NCBI GenBank assembly: GCA_900163555.1
Contig: FUHX01000026.1
Location: 1 to 59,044 of the forward strand
Length of the DNA: 59,044 bases
DNA from: Actinomycetales bacterium JB111
Lineage (GTDB): Bacteria > Actinomycetota > Actinomycetes > Actinomycetales > Actinomycetaceae
Direction: 5' to 3'
Of this stretch, positions 24,808 through 33,792 are shown one piece after another. Positions within the stretch are counted from its first letter, which is position 1. Each line of letters begins with the position of its first letter. The notes below the pieces were generated by a model. That model worked only from the letters and a program-made list of their open reading frames with translations. It did no database searches and was not told where the DNA came from. A program made the translations under genes and the position numbers.

Positions 24808-26001
24808 TCAGTTGGCGGCGGCCCGGGCGGCGCCGACGGCGTCCGCCCAGGGGACCTGGTCACGGATGGCGCCGCGGTACTTGGCCAGCTGGCGCGGCGC
24901 GTTGACGCAGACGGCTCCGCGGACGAGTCCGTCGCGCCCGTAGACGGCGATCAGCCGGTCTTCGCTCGCCTCCTCGACGACGATCTCCGTCGCCGCGGTG
25001 CCGGTGCCGACGAACCGGAGCTTGGCCTCGAACTGGTCGGACCAGAAGTACGGGACCGCGCCGAAGGCGTCCCGCGATCCGAGCAGCGTGCGCGCGGCGT
25101 GGCGGCCCTGCTCGACGGCGTTCGTCCAGTGCTCGACGCGCATCTCCTCGTCGTAGACCGGGTTGTACCAGCGGGCGATGTCGCCGGCGGCGACGACCCC
25201 GGGGGCACCGGTCGAGAGGTCGGACGCGCACAGCACGCCGTTCGCGAGCGAGAGGCCGGAGCCCTCGAGCCACCCCACGGCAGGGTTGGCCCCGATCCCC
25301 GCGACGACGAGGTCGGCGTTCAGCACGTTGCCGTTGCTCAGCTCGGCACGCACCCCGTCGCCGTTGCGCTCGAAGCGCTCGACCGAGCACGTGCACACGA
25401 CCTCGACGCCGTGCCGAGCGTGCGTCTCCCTGAACCACTGCCCGACGTCGTCGCCAAGGGCGCGCGCGAGCGGGGCCCGTCCGACCTCGACGACCGTGAC
25501 GTCGAGGCCGAGCTGCCGCGCCGTGGCGGCGATCTCGAGCCCGATGAACCCCGCGCCGATGAGGACGAGGTGCTGGCCGGGCCGGAGCTTCTCCTTCAGC
25601 AGCTGGGCGTCCGCGAGGTCGCGCACCACGTGGCCCCCGGGCACCCCGGCGACCGCCGGGAGGCGGCGGGCCGCCGAGCCGGTGGCGAGGACGACGCCGT
25701 CGTAGTCGAGGTCCGTCCCGTCCGCGAGGGACACGGTGCGGTCCGTGACGTCGAGGCCGACGGCGGCCGTGCCGAGCCTGGTGGTGATGCCGTTCTCCTC
25801 GTACCAGCCCGGCTCCCGCAGGTACAGCTTCTCCACGTCGATGCCCGAGGAGAGCGCCTCCTTGGACAGCGGTGGACGGTCGTACGGCAGGTGCGGCTCG
25901 GCCGAGACCATCGTGATCTCGCCCTCGAACCCCTCCTGTCGCAGCGACTCGCTCGCGTGTACCGCGGCAAGGGATCCCCCGACGACGACGATCTTCCGCA
26001 C
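24808..26001 (-). CDS. NAD(P)H-ferredoxin reductase of the dioxygenase system
   Basis: This 397-residue FAD enzyme has VVVGGSLAAVHASESLRQEG at the N-terminus (FAD site), GAGFIGLEIAATA near 150 (NADH site), and the VAAGDIARW motif (FAD ribityl). The C-terminus has the family's reductase dimer domain. It matches the reductases of three-component Rieske oxygenases (BphA4/PhdD-type). GTG 26001 is preceded by GAGGA and starts just after the ferredoxin stop at 26003. It should pass electrons from NADH to the adjacent ferredoxin and on to the dioxygenase encoded 8 kb away. Confidence 0.9.
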   Translation of the reverse strand: MRKIVVVGGSLAAVHASESLRQEGFEGEITMVSAEPHLPYDRPPLSKEALSSGIDVEKLYLREPGWYEENGITTRLGTAAVGLDVTDRTVSLADGTDLDYDGVVLATGSAARRLPAVAGVPGGHVVRDLADAQLLKEKLRPGQHLVLIGAGFIGLEIAATARQLGLDVTVVEVGRAPLARALGDDVGQWFRETHARHGVEVVCTCSVERFERNGDGVRAELSNGNVLNADLVVAGIGANPAVGWLEGSGLSLANGVLCASDLSTGAPGVVAAGDIARWYNPVYDEEMRVEHWTNAVEQGRHAARTLLGSRDAFGAVPYFWSDQFEAKLRFVGTGTAATEIVVEEASEDRLIAVYGRDGLVRGAVCVNAPRQLAKYRGAIRDQVPWADAVGAARAAAN

Positions 26002-26002
26002 G

Positions 26003-26206
26003 TCACTCGTCCTCGAGGGCGATGGCGCGTGCCGGGCAGCCACGCACGGCGTTCTCCGCGATCGCGCGCTGGTCCTCGGGCACGTCCGCCTGGAGGAGGA
26101 CGGCCTTCTCGGTCTCGTCGTCGAAGTCGAAGTAGCCGGGTCCCTCGATGAGACAGTTCGCGTATCCCTGGCAGAGGTCGAGGTCCAGCCGGAGCTTGAG
26201 TGCCAT
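26003..26206 (-). CDS. [3Fe-4S] ferredoxin
   Basis: This 67-residue ferredoxin has Cys12 and Cys18 in DLCQGYANC and Cys57 followed by Pro in RGCPARAI. Three cysteines with Tyr/Ala in place of a fourth Cys fit a [3Fe-4S] cluster. Ferredoxins of this type serve actinobacterial polycyclic-aromatic dioxygenases (for example PhdC) and some P450s. It adjoins the ferredoxin reductase and lies 25 bases after the amidohydrolase gene. ATG 26206 has GGAG upstream. It is the likely electron carrier for the Rieske dioxygenase at 34081-35933; no P450 is seen here. Confidence 0.93.
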   Translation of the reverse strand: MALKLRLDLDLCQGYANCLIEGPGYFDFDDETEKAVLLQADVPEDQRAIAENAVRGCPARAIALEDE

Positions 26207-26231
26207 GTTGTCTCTCCTTCGTGTCCCGGGC

Positions 26232-27431
26232 TCAGTGGCCGGTGGATGCCAGGTGCGCGATGGCTGGCCTGGCGGTTGTGGAGCGGGCGGCGGCGGGCGT
26301 GTTGCGGGAGCGCAGCGCGCGGACCTCGCCGCGGGTGACCACGGCCGAGATCCCGGGGATGTCACCGATGCGCAGCGCGCCGAGGGCGTCGTCGGCCTGC
26401 GAGCCCCAGGGGGCGTCCATGACGACGAGGTCGGCCGCCCGCCCCTCCTGGATCAGGCCGGCGGGCAGGTCCCAGGTCCGCGCGTTGTTGCCGGTTGCGA
26501 GCGCCCAGACGACGGCGGGGTCGACGTCGGTCCACGACGCGAGCTCGGCGACGGTCTTGATGACGCCGAGCGGCATGACGCCGGTTCCCGTGGGCGTGTC
26601 CGAGCCGATGACGACCCTGGCGAGAGCGCCGGTCCCGGCGGCCCGCTCGAGGATCCGGACCGCGGACCGCAGGTTGCCGGCCTGGACGAGCTGGAGGGCC
26701 ATGGAGGTCTCGTCCATGATCCGGTCCACCCCGGCGGCGTCGAGCGACGTCGGCCCCCCGTTGACATGCCCGCAGATGTCCGGGGCGAGCGCGAGGAGGT
26801 GGTCCGGCGTGATCGGCTTGCTGCCGGGGATGGACGCGCCACCGGAGTGGCACATGACCCGGATCCCGTGCTCGCGGGCCCACCTGACCTGGTCGACGCC
26901 GTCGGCCGGGTCCTCGTAGAGTCCGAAGCCGAACTTGGCGAGGTTGACGCCCGCCTCCTGCAGGTCCGCGAAGTCCTTCTCCTTCAGCGACGGCTCGAGG
27001 ACGACGGCGCCCGCGTGGACGGTCATGCCGCCCGGGTGGAAGTCGCGGAAGCACGACCTCGCCGCGATGGCGAGCGCCTTGACACCGATGGCGTCGTGCG
27101 GGCGACCCGGGGCGTGGATCTCCCCGGGCGAGACCACGGAGGTGATGCCGCCGTGCACATAGCTGGCGAGGAAGTCCACCGTCTTCTGCCGGGGGGTGTA
27201 GTCGCCGAGGACCACGTGGCAGTGGGAGTCGATAAGGCCGGGAGCGACGGTCGCCCCGTCGGCGTCGAGGACCTGGTCGGCGGCCGCTACCTCGGCCTCG
27301 AGGTCCGTACGGCGCCCGACGGCGGTGATGGTGCCGTCGGTCGCGACGACCGTGTCGACGCCGTCGAGGACCGGGGCGTCGAGGTCGCCGGAGAAGACGG
27401 TCCCCGCGCCGGTCACCGCGAGGGTGGTCAC
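26232..27431 (-). CDS. Amidohydrolase-superfamily enzyme (enamidase-like)
   Basis: This 399-residue metal-dependent hydrolase has the HxH motif DSHCH (His70 and His72), candidate Lys166, His195 in MCHSGG, His222 in GHVNGG and Asp278 in GSDTP, which together form a binuclear metal site. The N-terminal beta sandwich (AVTGAGTVFSGD, GTITAVG) is normal. Its overall pattern is closest, in my reading, to enamidases and imidazolonepropionase-type enzymes, which cleave cyclic amides; the substrate is unproven. GTG 27431 overlaps the DUF1185 stop by four bases. It belongs to the operon that includes ferredoxin, reductase and hydrolase. Confidence 0.83.
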   Translation of the reverse strand: MTTLAVTGAGTVFSGDLDAPVLDGVDTVVATDGTITAVGRRTDLEAEVAAADQVLDADGATVAPGLIDSHCHVVLGDYTPRQKTVDFLASYVHGGITSVVSPGEIHAPGRPHDAIGVKALAIAARSCFRDFHPGGMTVHAGAVVLEPSLKEKDFADLQEAGVNLAKFGFGLYEDPADGVDQVRWAREHGIRVMCHSGGASIPGSKPITPDHLLALAPDICGHVNGGPTSLDAAGVDRIMDETSMALQLVQAGNLRSAVRILERAAGTGALARVVIGSDTPTGTGVMPLGVIKTVAELASWTDVDPAVVWALATGNNARTWDLPAGLIQEGRAADLVVMDAPWGSQADDALGALRIGDIPGISAVVTRGEVRALRSRNTPAAARSTTARPAIAHLASTGH

Positions 27432-28006
27432 GACTGCGCGCCCTTCTCGATCGCCTCCGCGACGGACATGCCGCCGACGCGGGCGTTGATCCGGCCCCGG
27501 TTGGTGACGGCGCCGATGATGACGAGCTCGTCGGCCCGGGGCGCGTCGGGGACACGGACCTCGGTGCCGTCGTAGTGGCTGCGGACCCAGACGTCGTCCT
27601 TGTAGGCGGTGGGGACGTCGATGGTCTGGCCGGCGTGCCCGACCTTGGTCACGGAGGTGATCCAGGCCTTGCCGCCGCCGATGGCGTCGCGGAAGGCGTT
27701 GCCGAACACGGAGGTCAGGGCGGCGTTGACGTGCTCCTGCTCGCCGTCCAGGCCGGCGATCCCCGCCTTGCCGTAGCTCTCGACGGGCTCGCTGAGGAGC
27801 CGGACGGCCTCCGAGCCGAGCAGGGTCCCGATCTCGGCGGAGGCATCGACGATCGGCTGCAGGTCCTCGACGTAGCCCTGGCCCGCGAACGGGTTGGAGA
27901 CGACGGCGGCGACGACGACCTTGCGCAGCGCCGGTCCGTCGTCGGACCGGCCGGCTGCCATGCGGGTCTCGTCGACCTGCGAGAAGATCTTCCGGATCGT
28001 CAGCAC
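27428..28006 (-). CDS. DUF1185 (amino acid synthesis family) protein
   Basis: This 192-residue protein has the DUF1185/AA_synth pattern: LRKVVVAAVVSNPFAGQGYVED, GEQEHVNAALTSVFGNAFRD and DELVIIGAVTNRGRINARVGG. Structures of the family exist but no reaction is established. ATG 28006 begins the operon, about 110 bases downstream of the motif-bearing promoter at 28118-28163. Its coupling to the amidohydrolase (four-base overlap) suggests that the two act on the same intermediate. Confidence 0.85.
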   Translation of the reverse strand: MLTIRKIFSQVDETRMAAGRSDDGPALRKVVVAAVVSNPFAGQGYVEDLQPIVDASAEIGTLLGSEAVRLLSEPVESYGKAGIAGLDGEQEHVNAALTSVFGNAFRDAIGGGKAWITSVTKVGHAGQTIDVPTAYKDDVWVRSHYDGTEVRVPDAPRADELVIIGAVTNRGRINARVGGMSVAEAIEKGAQS

Positions 28007-28117
28007 GATGTCCTCCGTTGGAGTGGGGGTGCGGGTCGGCCGCGGTGGGGGTGCGTCGGCGGTGACGTCTGGTCGGCGCTCCGTCGCGGCGGTGGGATGA
28101 CCCCTGTGTCACTGTCG

Positions 28118-28163
28118 ATGCTAGGTCGGGGGCCGGGTCGCTCCCATCCCCCAGCCGGGTAGT
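28118..28163 (-). promoter_or_regulatory. Island promoter e: 18-bp motif and TAGCAT -10
   Basis: Read on the minus strand, ACTACCCGGCTGGGGGAT (28163-28146) is followed after 22 bases by TAGCAT (28123-28118). It heads the DUF1185-amidohydrolase-ferredoxin-reductase-hydrolase operon and matches the four other island promoters in sequence and spacing. Confidence 0.7.
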
Positions 28164-28230
28164 TTCGGGCAGATGAGGGAGCGTGTCCGAACAGGCAGAC
28201 AAATACCCGCGCACACCCCGGACCGAGGGA

Positions 28231-29523
28231 TTATCCGACGCTGAAAAGAATGATTCTCGGGAAGATGAAGAAGAGCGCGATCATGATGCCGAACGGGATG
28301 AAGAACGGCATGCACCCCCGGAATACCGTCACCACGTCGAGCGACTTGTCGATCCCCGACGTGATGAAGGCGTTGACCCCGACCGGTGGCGTGATGGCGC
28401 CGATGGTCGTCACGAGCGTGAGGACGATCGTCACCCAGACGAGGTCGTAGCCGAGACCGGTGAGGACCGGGAACAGCAGAGGGATGCTGATGACGAGGAA
28501 TCCGAGCGCGTCCATCAGCGCGCCGCCGATCAGGTAGATCGCGATGATGATGAGCGCGACGATCACCGGCGACACCGGTAGGTCGGCCACCCAGGCGGCC
28601 AGGTCGAACGGGACGCGGCTGAGCGCGAGGAACCGGCCGAAGACGATGGCGGAGGCGACCAGCAGGATGACCATCGCGGACATCCGCAGGGTCTCGATCA
28701 CGCACTGCCAGAACAGCTTCAGCCCCAGGCTCCTCGTGACGACGCCGATGACGATCGCCCCGAAGGCGCCGACCGCGGCCGCCTCGGTGGGCGTGAACAG
28801 GCCGATGAACATGCCGACGATGGCGACGGTGAAGAGGATTCCGACCTCGATCGCTCCCGAGAGCGACCGGAAGCGCTCGCCCCATGTGGCCTTCGGGCCC
28901 GCGGGTCCCAGCTTCGGGTTGAGGAGCGAGAGGAGGAAGACCGTGCCGAGCAGCGCGACGCCGGTGAGGATCCCCGGCAGGAGCGCGGCGCCGAACAGGG
29001 TCGTGATCGACTGCTCCGACTGCACGGCGATGATGATGAGGGCGGTCGAGGGCGGGATGAGGATGCCGAGCGTGCCGCCCACTGCCACGGCGCCGCCGGC
29101 CAGCCGCGGGTCGTAGTTGTACTTCTTCATCTCCGGCAGGGCGACGGACCCCATGGTGGCGGTGGCCGCCGAGTTGGATCCCGACACGGCCGAGAAGCCG
29201 ATGCTGGCGAGGATGGTGGTTGCCGCGACGCCCCCGGGGAAATGTCCGACCCACGTGTACGCGGCGTCGAAGAGTTTCGAGCTCATTCCCGTTCTGAAGA
29301 TGATCTGCCCCATGAGGATGAACAGGGGGACGACCGCCATCGTGTACGACGAGAACTGTCGATAAAGATCGGAGGCGAGGAGCTGGAGCGCCGCGTCCTG
29401 ATTCGTCAGCGAGATTGCGCCGAAGAATCCGACCCCGAGCATGGCGAACGAGACCGGGAGCCTGAGGAAGAGCACGCCGAGGAGAATGACGATGCCGAGA
29501 ATGGCAATGGTTGTGGAACTCAC
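28231..29523 (-). CDS. TRAP transporter large permease (DctM-like)
   Basis: This 430-residue protein with about 12 transmembrane helices carries the DctM pattern: LPVSFAMLGVGFFGAISL, GSNSAATATMGSVALPEMK, GTLGILIPPSTALIIIAV and ITPPVGVNAFITSGI. It is the Na+-coupled core of a tripartite importer for carboxylates or related anions. GTG 29523 starts it, 52 bases after the small permease. It closes the three-gene TRAP operon. Placement in the island argues that the island's starting compound, or an acid version of it, is imported here. Confidence 0.94.
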   Translation of the reverse strand: MSSTTIAILGIVILLGVLFLRLPVSFAMLGVGFFGAISLTNQDAALQLLASDLYRQFSSYTMAVVPLFILMGQIIFRTGMSSKLFDAAYTWVGHFPGGVAATTILASIGFSAVSGSNSAATATMGSVALPEMKKYNYDPRLAGGAVAVGGTLGILIPPSTALIIIAVQSEQSITTLFGAALLPGILTGVALLGTVFLLSLLNPKLGPAGPKATWGERFRSLSGAIEVGILFTVAIVGMFIGLFTPTEAAAVGAFGAIVIGVVTRSLGLKLFWQCVIETLRMSAMVILLVASAIVFGRFLALSRVPFDLAAWVADLPVSPVIVALIIIAIYLIGGALMDALGFLVISIPLLFPVLTGLGYDLVWVTIVLTLVTTIGAITPPVGVNAFITSGIDKSLDVVTVFRGCMPFFIPFGIMIALFFIFPRIILFSVG

Positions 29524-29575
29524 GTGAGGACTCCTAGAGGGCAGGCGGCGGTGCGGGCGTGGGCCGGGCCGGACA

Positions 29576-30082
29576 TCACCAGATGTCGAGCTCCGGGCGG
29601 CGGTCGCGCCACGCCCGGACGATGCGGCCCAGGTCGCCGACCAGGGCGAGCACGAGGCCGGCGAACCCGATGACGAGGACCCACACGATGGTTCCGATCG
29701 GGATCTTCAGCATGTCGGTCGCGGAGCCGGAGGCGGACATGTTCGCCCCGTAGATCTGCAGCGCCAGGACGGTCTGAACGATGAGGACGATGGACGCGAC
29801 GGTGACGATCGCCCCGACCACCAGCTGCACCTTCTTGGGCAGGCGCACGGTGACGATGTCGATGGCCACGTGCGCCTTGTACACCTGGGCCTCGCCGAGC
29901 GAGAGCGCGCCGACCGCGACGGCGCAGAGCGAGACCAGCTCGTACGTGCCGGACAGCGGCTGCCCGAACAGGCGGAGCGCGAAGTTCCCCATGAGGACGG
30001 CGAGCATCGCCACCAGGCCGACTCCCGCGAGCCACGCGAGGACCCGGTTGACCCGCTCCGTCACCAGGATGAACGGCTGCAC
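29576..30082 (-). CDS. TRAP transporter small permease (DctQ-like)
   Basis: This 168-residue protein has four transmembrane helices (VNRVLAWLAGVGLVAMLAVL; FGQPLSGTYELVSLCAVAVG; LVVGAIVTVASIVLIVQTV; TIVWVLVIGFAGLVLALV) and the conserved YELVSLC / QVYKAHVAIDIV segment of DctQ subunits. It pairs with the large permease. GTG 30082 follows the binding-protein stop by three bases, so translation is coupled. Confidence 0.92.
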   Translation of the reverse strand: MQPFILVTERVNRVLAWLAGVGLVAMLAVLMGNFALRLFGQPLSGTYELVSLCAVAVGALSLGEAQVYKAHVAIDIVTVRLPKKVQLVVGAIVTVASIVLIVQTVLALQIYGANMSASGSATDMLKIPIGTIVWVLVIGFAGLVLALVGDLGRIVRAWRDRRPELDIW

Positions 30083-30085
30083 CGA

Positions 30086-31162
30086 TCAGCCCTCGCCGAG
30101 CTCGGCGGAGTGCTCGTCGGCCAGCTCGCGCATCCGGTCGAGGACCTCCTGCGCGTCGAAGTCGGCGCCCGAGTGGGCGGTGACCCAGTCGCCGGCCAGG
30201 GACTCCATCGTGGTGTCCCACTCGGCCGCCTCGTCCTCGGGGACCTCGAGGATCTCCACGCCGTGCTCGTCCTGGGCGAACTCCAGCGCGCCGGCGACGT
30301 TCTCGCCGTCGTGGAGCTCGGAGGCGAACTGGCTCATCTCCTCGCGCAGCTCGAGGATCGTGTCCTGGACGTCCTGCGGGAGGGCCTCGAAGGCGTCGCG
30401 GTCCATGACGGCGACGAAGCTGTTCGAGACGCCGAACGGGTAGTCGGTGACGTAGTCGACGAGCTCGGCGAGCGAGAAGTCCCGCATGACCTCGCGGGAG
30501 GAGATGTAGCCGTCGATGACACCGGTCTGCAGGTTCTCCGCGACGTCCGCCATGGACAGGCCGACCGGGTTCGCGCCGAACGCCTCGAGGGTGGGCACGG
30601 CGGCGCCGGCGCTGCGCAGGCTCACGCCCTGGAACGCGGCAGCGGAGTCGATCGCCTGCTCGGACTGGATGTAGGCGGGCTCAGTGGTGAAGGCCGTGAT
30701 GATCACGTAGTCGGAGAACTCCTCCGGCTCGTACTCGAGCAGGAGGTCGAGGAACGTCGCGCTGGCGACCTGGGAGTTCTCGATGCCGATCGGCTGGTTG
30801 ATGACCGAGGAGAACGGGAACCGCTCGGTGTCGTAGGCGGGCGAGTCGAGGCCGACGTCGACGACGCCCTGGCTCACGCCGTCGTAGATGTCGCCCGCGC
30901 TCAGGAGAGTGCCGCCGGGGAACGTCTCGACGGTGACCTGGCCGTCGGTGCGCTCGTTCAGCTGGGCCGCCCACTCCTCCATCTGGACCGCCGGGAAGGA
31001 GGCGGCCGGCGCGAAGAAGGCGTAGCTCAGCGTGATGTCGCCACCTCCCTCGCCGTCGGAGCCGGCCTCGCCGCCGCCACCGCCGCTGCCGGTGCAGGCG
31101 GCGAGGACGAGCGCGGCGGCGGCTGCCGTGGTGAGCGTGGGGATGAGGGTGTGTCGCTTCAT
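30086..31162 (-). CDS. TRAP transporter substrate-binding lipoprotein (DctP-like)
   Basis: This 358-residue exported lipoprotein has a signal peptide ending LVLAAC (Cys23), a Gly/Ser/Glu-rich linker, then the DctP fold: EEWAAQLNERTDGQVTVETF, PGGTLLSAGDIYDGVSQGVV, and a domain with GVIDGYISSREV. Being a lipoprotein, it is membrane-tethered, as usual in Gram-positives. ATG 31162 is the start, about 41 bases after the predicted transcription start of promoter 31210-31255. The ligand is unknown; the usual carboxylate-binding Arg of DctP proteins could be that in SLRSAGAA. Confidence 0.93.
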   Translation of the reverse strand: MKRHTLIPTLTTAAAAALVLAACTGSGGGGGEAGSDGEGGGDITLSYAFFAPAASFPAVQMEEWAAQLNERTDGQVTVETFPGGTLLSAGDIYDGVSQGVVDVGLDSPAYDTERFPFSSVINQPIGIENSQVASATFLDLLLEYEPEEFSDYVIITAFTTEPAYIQSEQAIDSAAAFQGVSLRSAGAAVPTLEAFGANPVGLSMADVAENLQTGVIDGYISSREVMRDFSLAELVDYVTDYPFGVSNSFVAVMDRDAFEALPQDVQDTILELREEMSQFASELHDGENVAGALEFAQDEHGVEILEVPEDEAAEWDTTMESLAGDWVTAHSGADFDAQEVLDRMRELADEHSAELGEG

Positions 31163-31209
31163 GGGGACCTCCGGGTGGTCATCCGCACGACGTCGTGCGG
31201 TGGTTGTCG

Positions 31210-31255
31210 AAGTTAGTGGCGAGCCGTTTGCGGGGTTGTGACCCGTACGGGTACA
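31210..31255 (-). promoter_or_regulatory. Island promoter a: 18-bp motif and TAACTT -10
   Basis: Minus-strand TGTACCCGTACGGGTCAC (31255-31238) precedes TAACTT (31215-31210) by 22 bases. It lies about 50 bases upstream of the TRAP binding-protein gene. The inner ACCCGTACGGGT is a perfect palindrome. Confidence 0.72.
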
Positions 31256-31294
31256 AACCCCGACCTGTTTTTGAAAGAACCGCGTTCTCGGCCG

Positions 31295-33013
31295 TCAGTG
31301 GCCGAGGAAGTCCTGCTCGGCCCACGGCCCGACGATGTCGGGGTCGATCCGCGCGTCGACCAGGAAGACGCCGCGGGGGTCGGCGCACCACCGCGCGAAC
31401 GGCTCGAGGTCGACCTCTCCGCGGACGACCGTCGAGGCGATGCCGAGGGACTGCGCCACCGCGGCGAAGTCGGTCTCGGGGAACTGGACGAGCTCCATGC
31501 CGCTGCCGAGGCCGCGGAAGTGGTGGACCTCGGCCCCGTAGGCGGCATCGTTGTAGACGACGACGGCGACCGGCGAGCCGATCCGCACGAGCGTCTCGAG
31601 CTCGGGCAGGGACATGAGCAGGCCGCCGTCCCCCGCAGCGAGCACCGTCAGCCTGTCCGGACGGGCGGCCGCGGCGCCGATCGCCGCCCCGATGCCGAGC
31701 CCGATCGACTGGAACCCGGCGCTGGAGAAGACGAAGCCGGCCGGGTCCGGGACGCGCAGCCCGCGGACGGGCCAGCCGATGAAGTGCCCGCCGTCGACGA
31801 CGAGGGTGCGCTCGGCGGGCAGGATCGCATCGAGCGCGTGGGTGAGGCGTCCCGGATGGCAGCGGCCCTCCGCCGCGCTGGCGGGCGCGCCGCCGTCGGC
31901 CGGCCGCACCTCGGGGTCGTCCATGCCGGCCAGGTCTCCGGAGGCGACCGGCGCGCGGTTTGCACCAGCGCCCGCACCCGCGTCCCCCTGCCCAGAACGC
32001 GAGGCAAGCTCACGCAGGACGGCGAGCACCGTCTCGCGGACGTCCCCGAGGACACCCAGGTCGACGTGGCCGTTGAGGCCGAGGTGCGAGGCGTCGTCGT
32101 CGACCTGGATGACGACCGGGTCCTGCGCGAAGATCGTGTCGCCCCGGGTGGTCCAGGTCGTCAGCGAGGCGCCGAGCGCGAGGACGAGGTCCGCGCCCTC
32201 GAGGGCGCGGACGGCCGGCGGGAAGGAGAAGCCGCCGGCGATGCCGACGTCGGCCGGGTGCCCGTCGAACATGCCCTTGGCGAGCGCCGTGGTCGCGATC
32301 GTCGCGCCGAGCCGGTCGGCGAGCTCGGCGACGGCATCGCGCGCCCCGGAGAGCCAGGCGCCGCGTCCCGCGACGATGACCGGCGAGCGCGCGCCGAGGA
32401 GGTGGTCGACGACCCGCCCGACGACGTCGCCGGCCGGGACCGTCCGCGGCACCACGTCCTCGGGTCCGGGGCCGTGTGTCGGCTCCCGGTCCTCGGCGGG
32501 CCCGTCGACGATGCCCCGCTGGAGGTCCAGCGGCATGTCGAGGACGACCGGGCGGCGCTCGACGAGTGCGCGCCGGTGGGCGCGCCGGACGTCGTCGGCG
32601 GCCGTGTCGGCCCCGTGGATCCGCTCGGCGATGCCGCCGGCCGCCTCGACGAGTCGGGCCTGGTCGATGAAGAAGTTGGACCGCCAGGCGCCGGCGGAGG
32701 TGGCCCCGGCGATGACGACCAGGGGCGAGCGGGCCTTCGCCGCGTCGGCGAGCGCCGTCAGGGTGTTCGTGAGCCCGGGCCCCTGGTGGACGGTGCAGAC
32801 GGCGAGCGTCCCGCTCGCGCGCCAGTGGGCGTCGGCCGCGCCGGTGGCGGCGGCCTCGTGCCGGGTGCCGACGAACGTGGCGCCGGCCCGCACGAGCGCG
32901 TCGGTCGCCTCGAAGTTTCCGCTGCCGACGACGCCGAACACCCGGGTCACCCCGAGGTCGGCGAGCGTCTGCCCGATCACCTCCGAGACGAGGGTCCTCA
33001 CCTGCGTGTGCAT
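31295..33013 (-). CDS. Thiamine-diphosphate-dependent enzyme (2-oxoacid decarboxylase/acetolactate-synthase-like)
   Basis: This 572-residue protein has the three domains of the family: an N-terminal pyrimidine domain with catalytic Glu53 in TRHEAA, a central domain (VIVAGRGAW, VLALGASLTTW), and a C-terminal PP domain with LAAGDGGLLMSLPELETL and the metal-site VVYNDAAYG. It could decarboxylate or carboligate a 2-oxo acid; pyruvate or an aryl 2-oxo acid from the aldolase step are plausible substrates. The ATG 33013 overlaps the SDR stop (TGATG). It is the last gene of the eight-gene dioxygenase operon. A stretch around residues 350-395 is Ala/Gly/Pro-rich and looks like an inserted linker. Confidence 0.85.
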   Translation of the reverse strand: MHTQVRTLVSEVIGQTLADLGVTRVFGVVGSGNFEATDALVRAGATFVGTRHEAAATGAADAHWRASGTLAVCTVHQGPGLTNTLTALADAAKARSPLVVIAGATSAGAWRSNFFIDQARLVEAAGGIAERIHGADTAADDVRRAHRRALVERRPVVLDMPLDLQRGIVDGPAEDREPTHGPGPEDVVPRTVPAGDVVGRVVDHLLGARSPVIVAGRGAWLSGARDAVAELADRLGATIATTALAKGMFDGHPADVGIAGGFSFPPAVRALEGADLVLALGASLTTWTTRGDTIFAQDPVVIQVDDDASHLGLNGHVDLGVLGDVRETVLAVLRELASRSGQGDAGAGAGANRAPVASGDLAGMDDPEVRPADGGAPASAAEGRCHPGRLTHALDAILPAERTLVVDGGHFIGWPVRGLRVPDPAGFVFSSAGFQSIGLGIGAAIGAAAARPDRLTVLAAGDGGLLMSLPELETLVRIGSPVAVVVYNDAAYGAEVHHFRGLGSGMELVQFPETDFAAVAQSLGIASTVVRGEVDLEPFARWCADPRGVFLVDARIDPDIVGPWAEQDFLGH

Positions 33014-33792
33014 CAGTGTCTCCGTCCGGCGTCCGTGTTGATGACGATCCCCGTGACGACCCCCGACTGGGCGGGGTCCGCGAGGTAGGCGTACGCGCCG
33101 GCGTGGTCCGCCGGCGAGGGGGTGAGGCCGAGGAGGTTGCCCTCGGCGATGCGCTGGTCGCGGCCGACGACCTGGTCGGCCGTCCCGCGCTGGTCGAGAG
33201 CGGCAAGCCCGCCGAACCGCGTGCCAGTCGTCCCGCCCGGGGCGACGCCGTTGACGCGCACGTCCGGGGCGAGGTCGGCGGCGAGGTGCTCGACCACGCC
33301 GCGCAGCGCCCACTTCGAGCTGCCGTAGAGGACGCCCCCGCCCACGGGGTGGAAGGCGGACTCCGAGAGGGTGAGGGTGATCGACCCCCGCCGCTTCCTC
33401 AGGGCCGGGTAGGCGGCGTTGACCGCGAGCAGCGTGGTGAGCACGTTGGCCCGCCAGATCTCCCCGGCGGCCCGTTCGAGGTCCGCCGGGTCGAGCTCGC
33501 GGACCGACGCGTACTGGTCGAAGACGCCGACGCAGCACGTGAGGTGGTCGAGCCCACCGTCGCGGCTCGCGGTCTCCACCGCGCTCGCGACGGTCGCGGC
33601 GTCGGCGGCGTCGCCGACGACGACCTGGACGGCGTCGCCGAACGCGTCGCGCAGCTCCGCCGCGCGCACGTCGGACCGTTCGAGGACGGTCACGCGGGCG
33701 CCGTCGGCGACGTACCGCGTCGTGACGCCCAGGCCGATGCCGGACCCGCCGCCCGTGACCAGGACGGCCGGTCCGGCGTCGGGCCCGGTCAT
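33013..33792 (-). CDS. Short-chain dehydrogenase, cis-dihydrodiol dehydrogenase-like
   Basis: This 259-residue SDR has the NAD motif TGGGSGIG at 13-20, catalytic Ser143 or Ser145, Tyr156 and Lys160 (YGSSK), and a C-terminus of classical SDR type. In an operon with a Rieske dioxygenase it is expected to rearomatise the cis-dihydrodiol to a catechol-like diol. ATG 33792 overlaps the preceding small gene by four bases. The Asn of the catalytic tetrad fits WRANVLTT near 115. Confidence 0.87.
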   Translation of the reverse strand: MTGPDAGPAVLVTGGGSGIGLGVTTRYVADGARVTVLERSDVRAAELRDAFGDAVQVVVGDAADAATVASAVETASRDGGLDHLTCCVGVFDQYASVRELDPADLERAAGEIWRANVLTTLLAVNAAYPALRKRRGSITLTLSESAFHPVGGGVLYGSSKWALRGVVEHLAADLAPDVRVNGVAPGGTTGTRFGGLAALDQRGTADQVVGRDQRIAEGNLLGLTPSPADHAGAYAYLADPAQSGVVTGIVINTDAGRRH

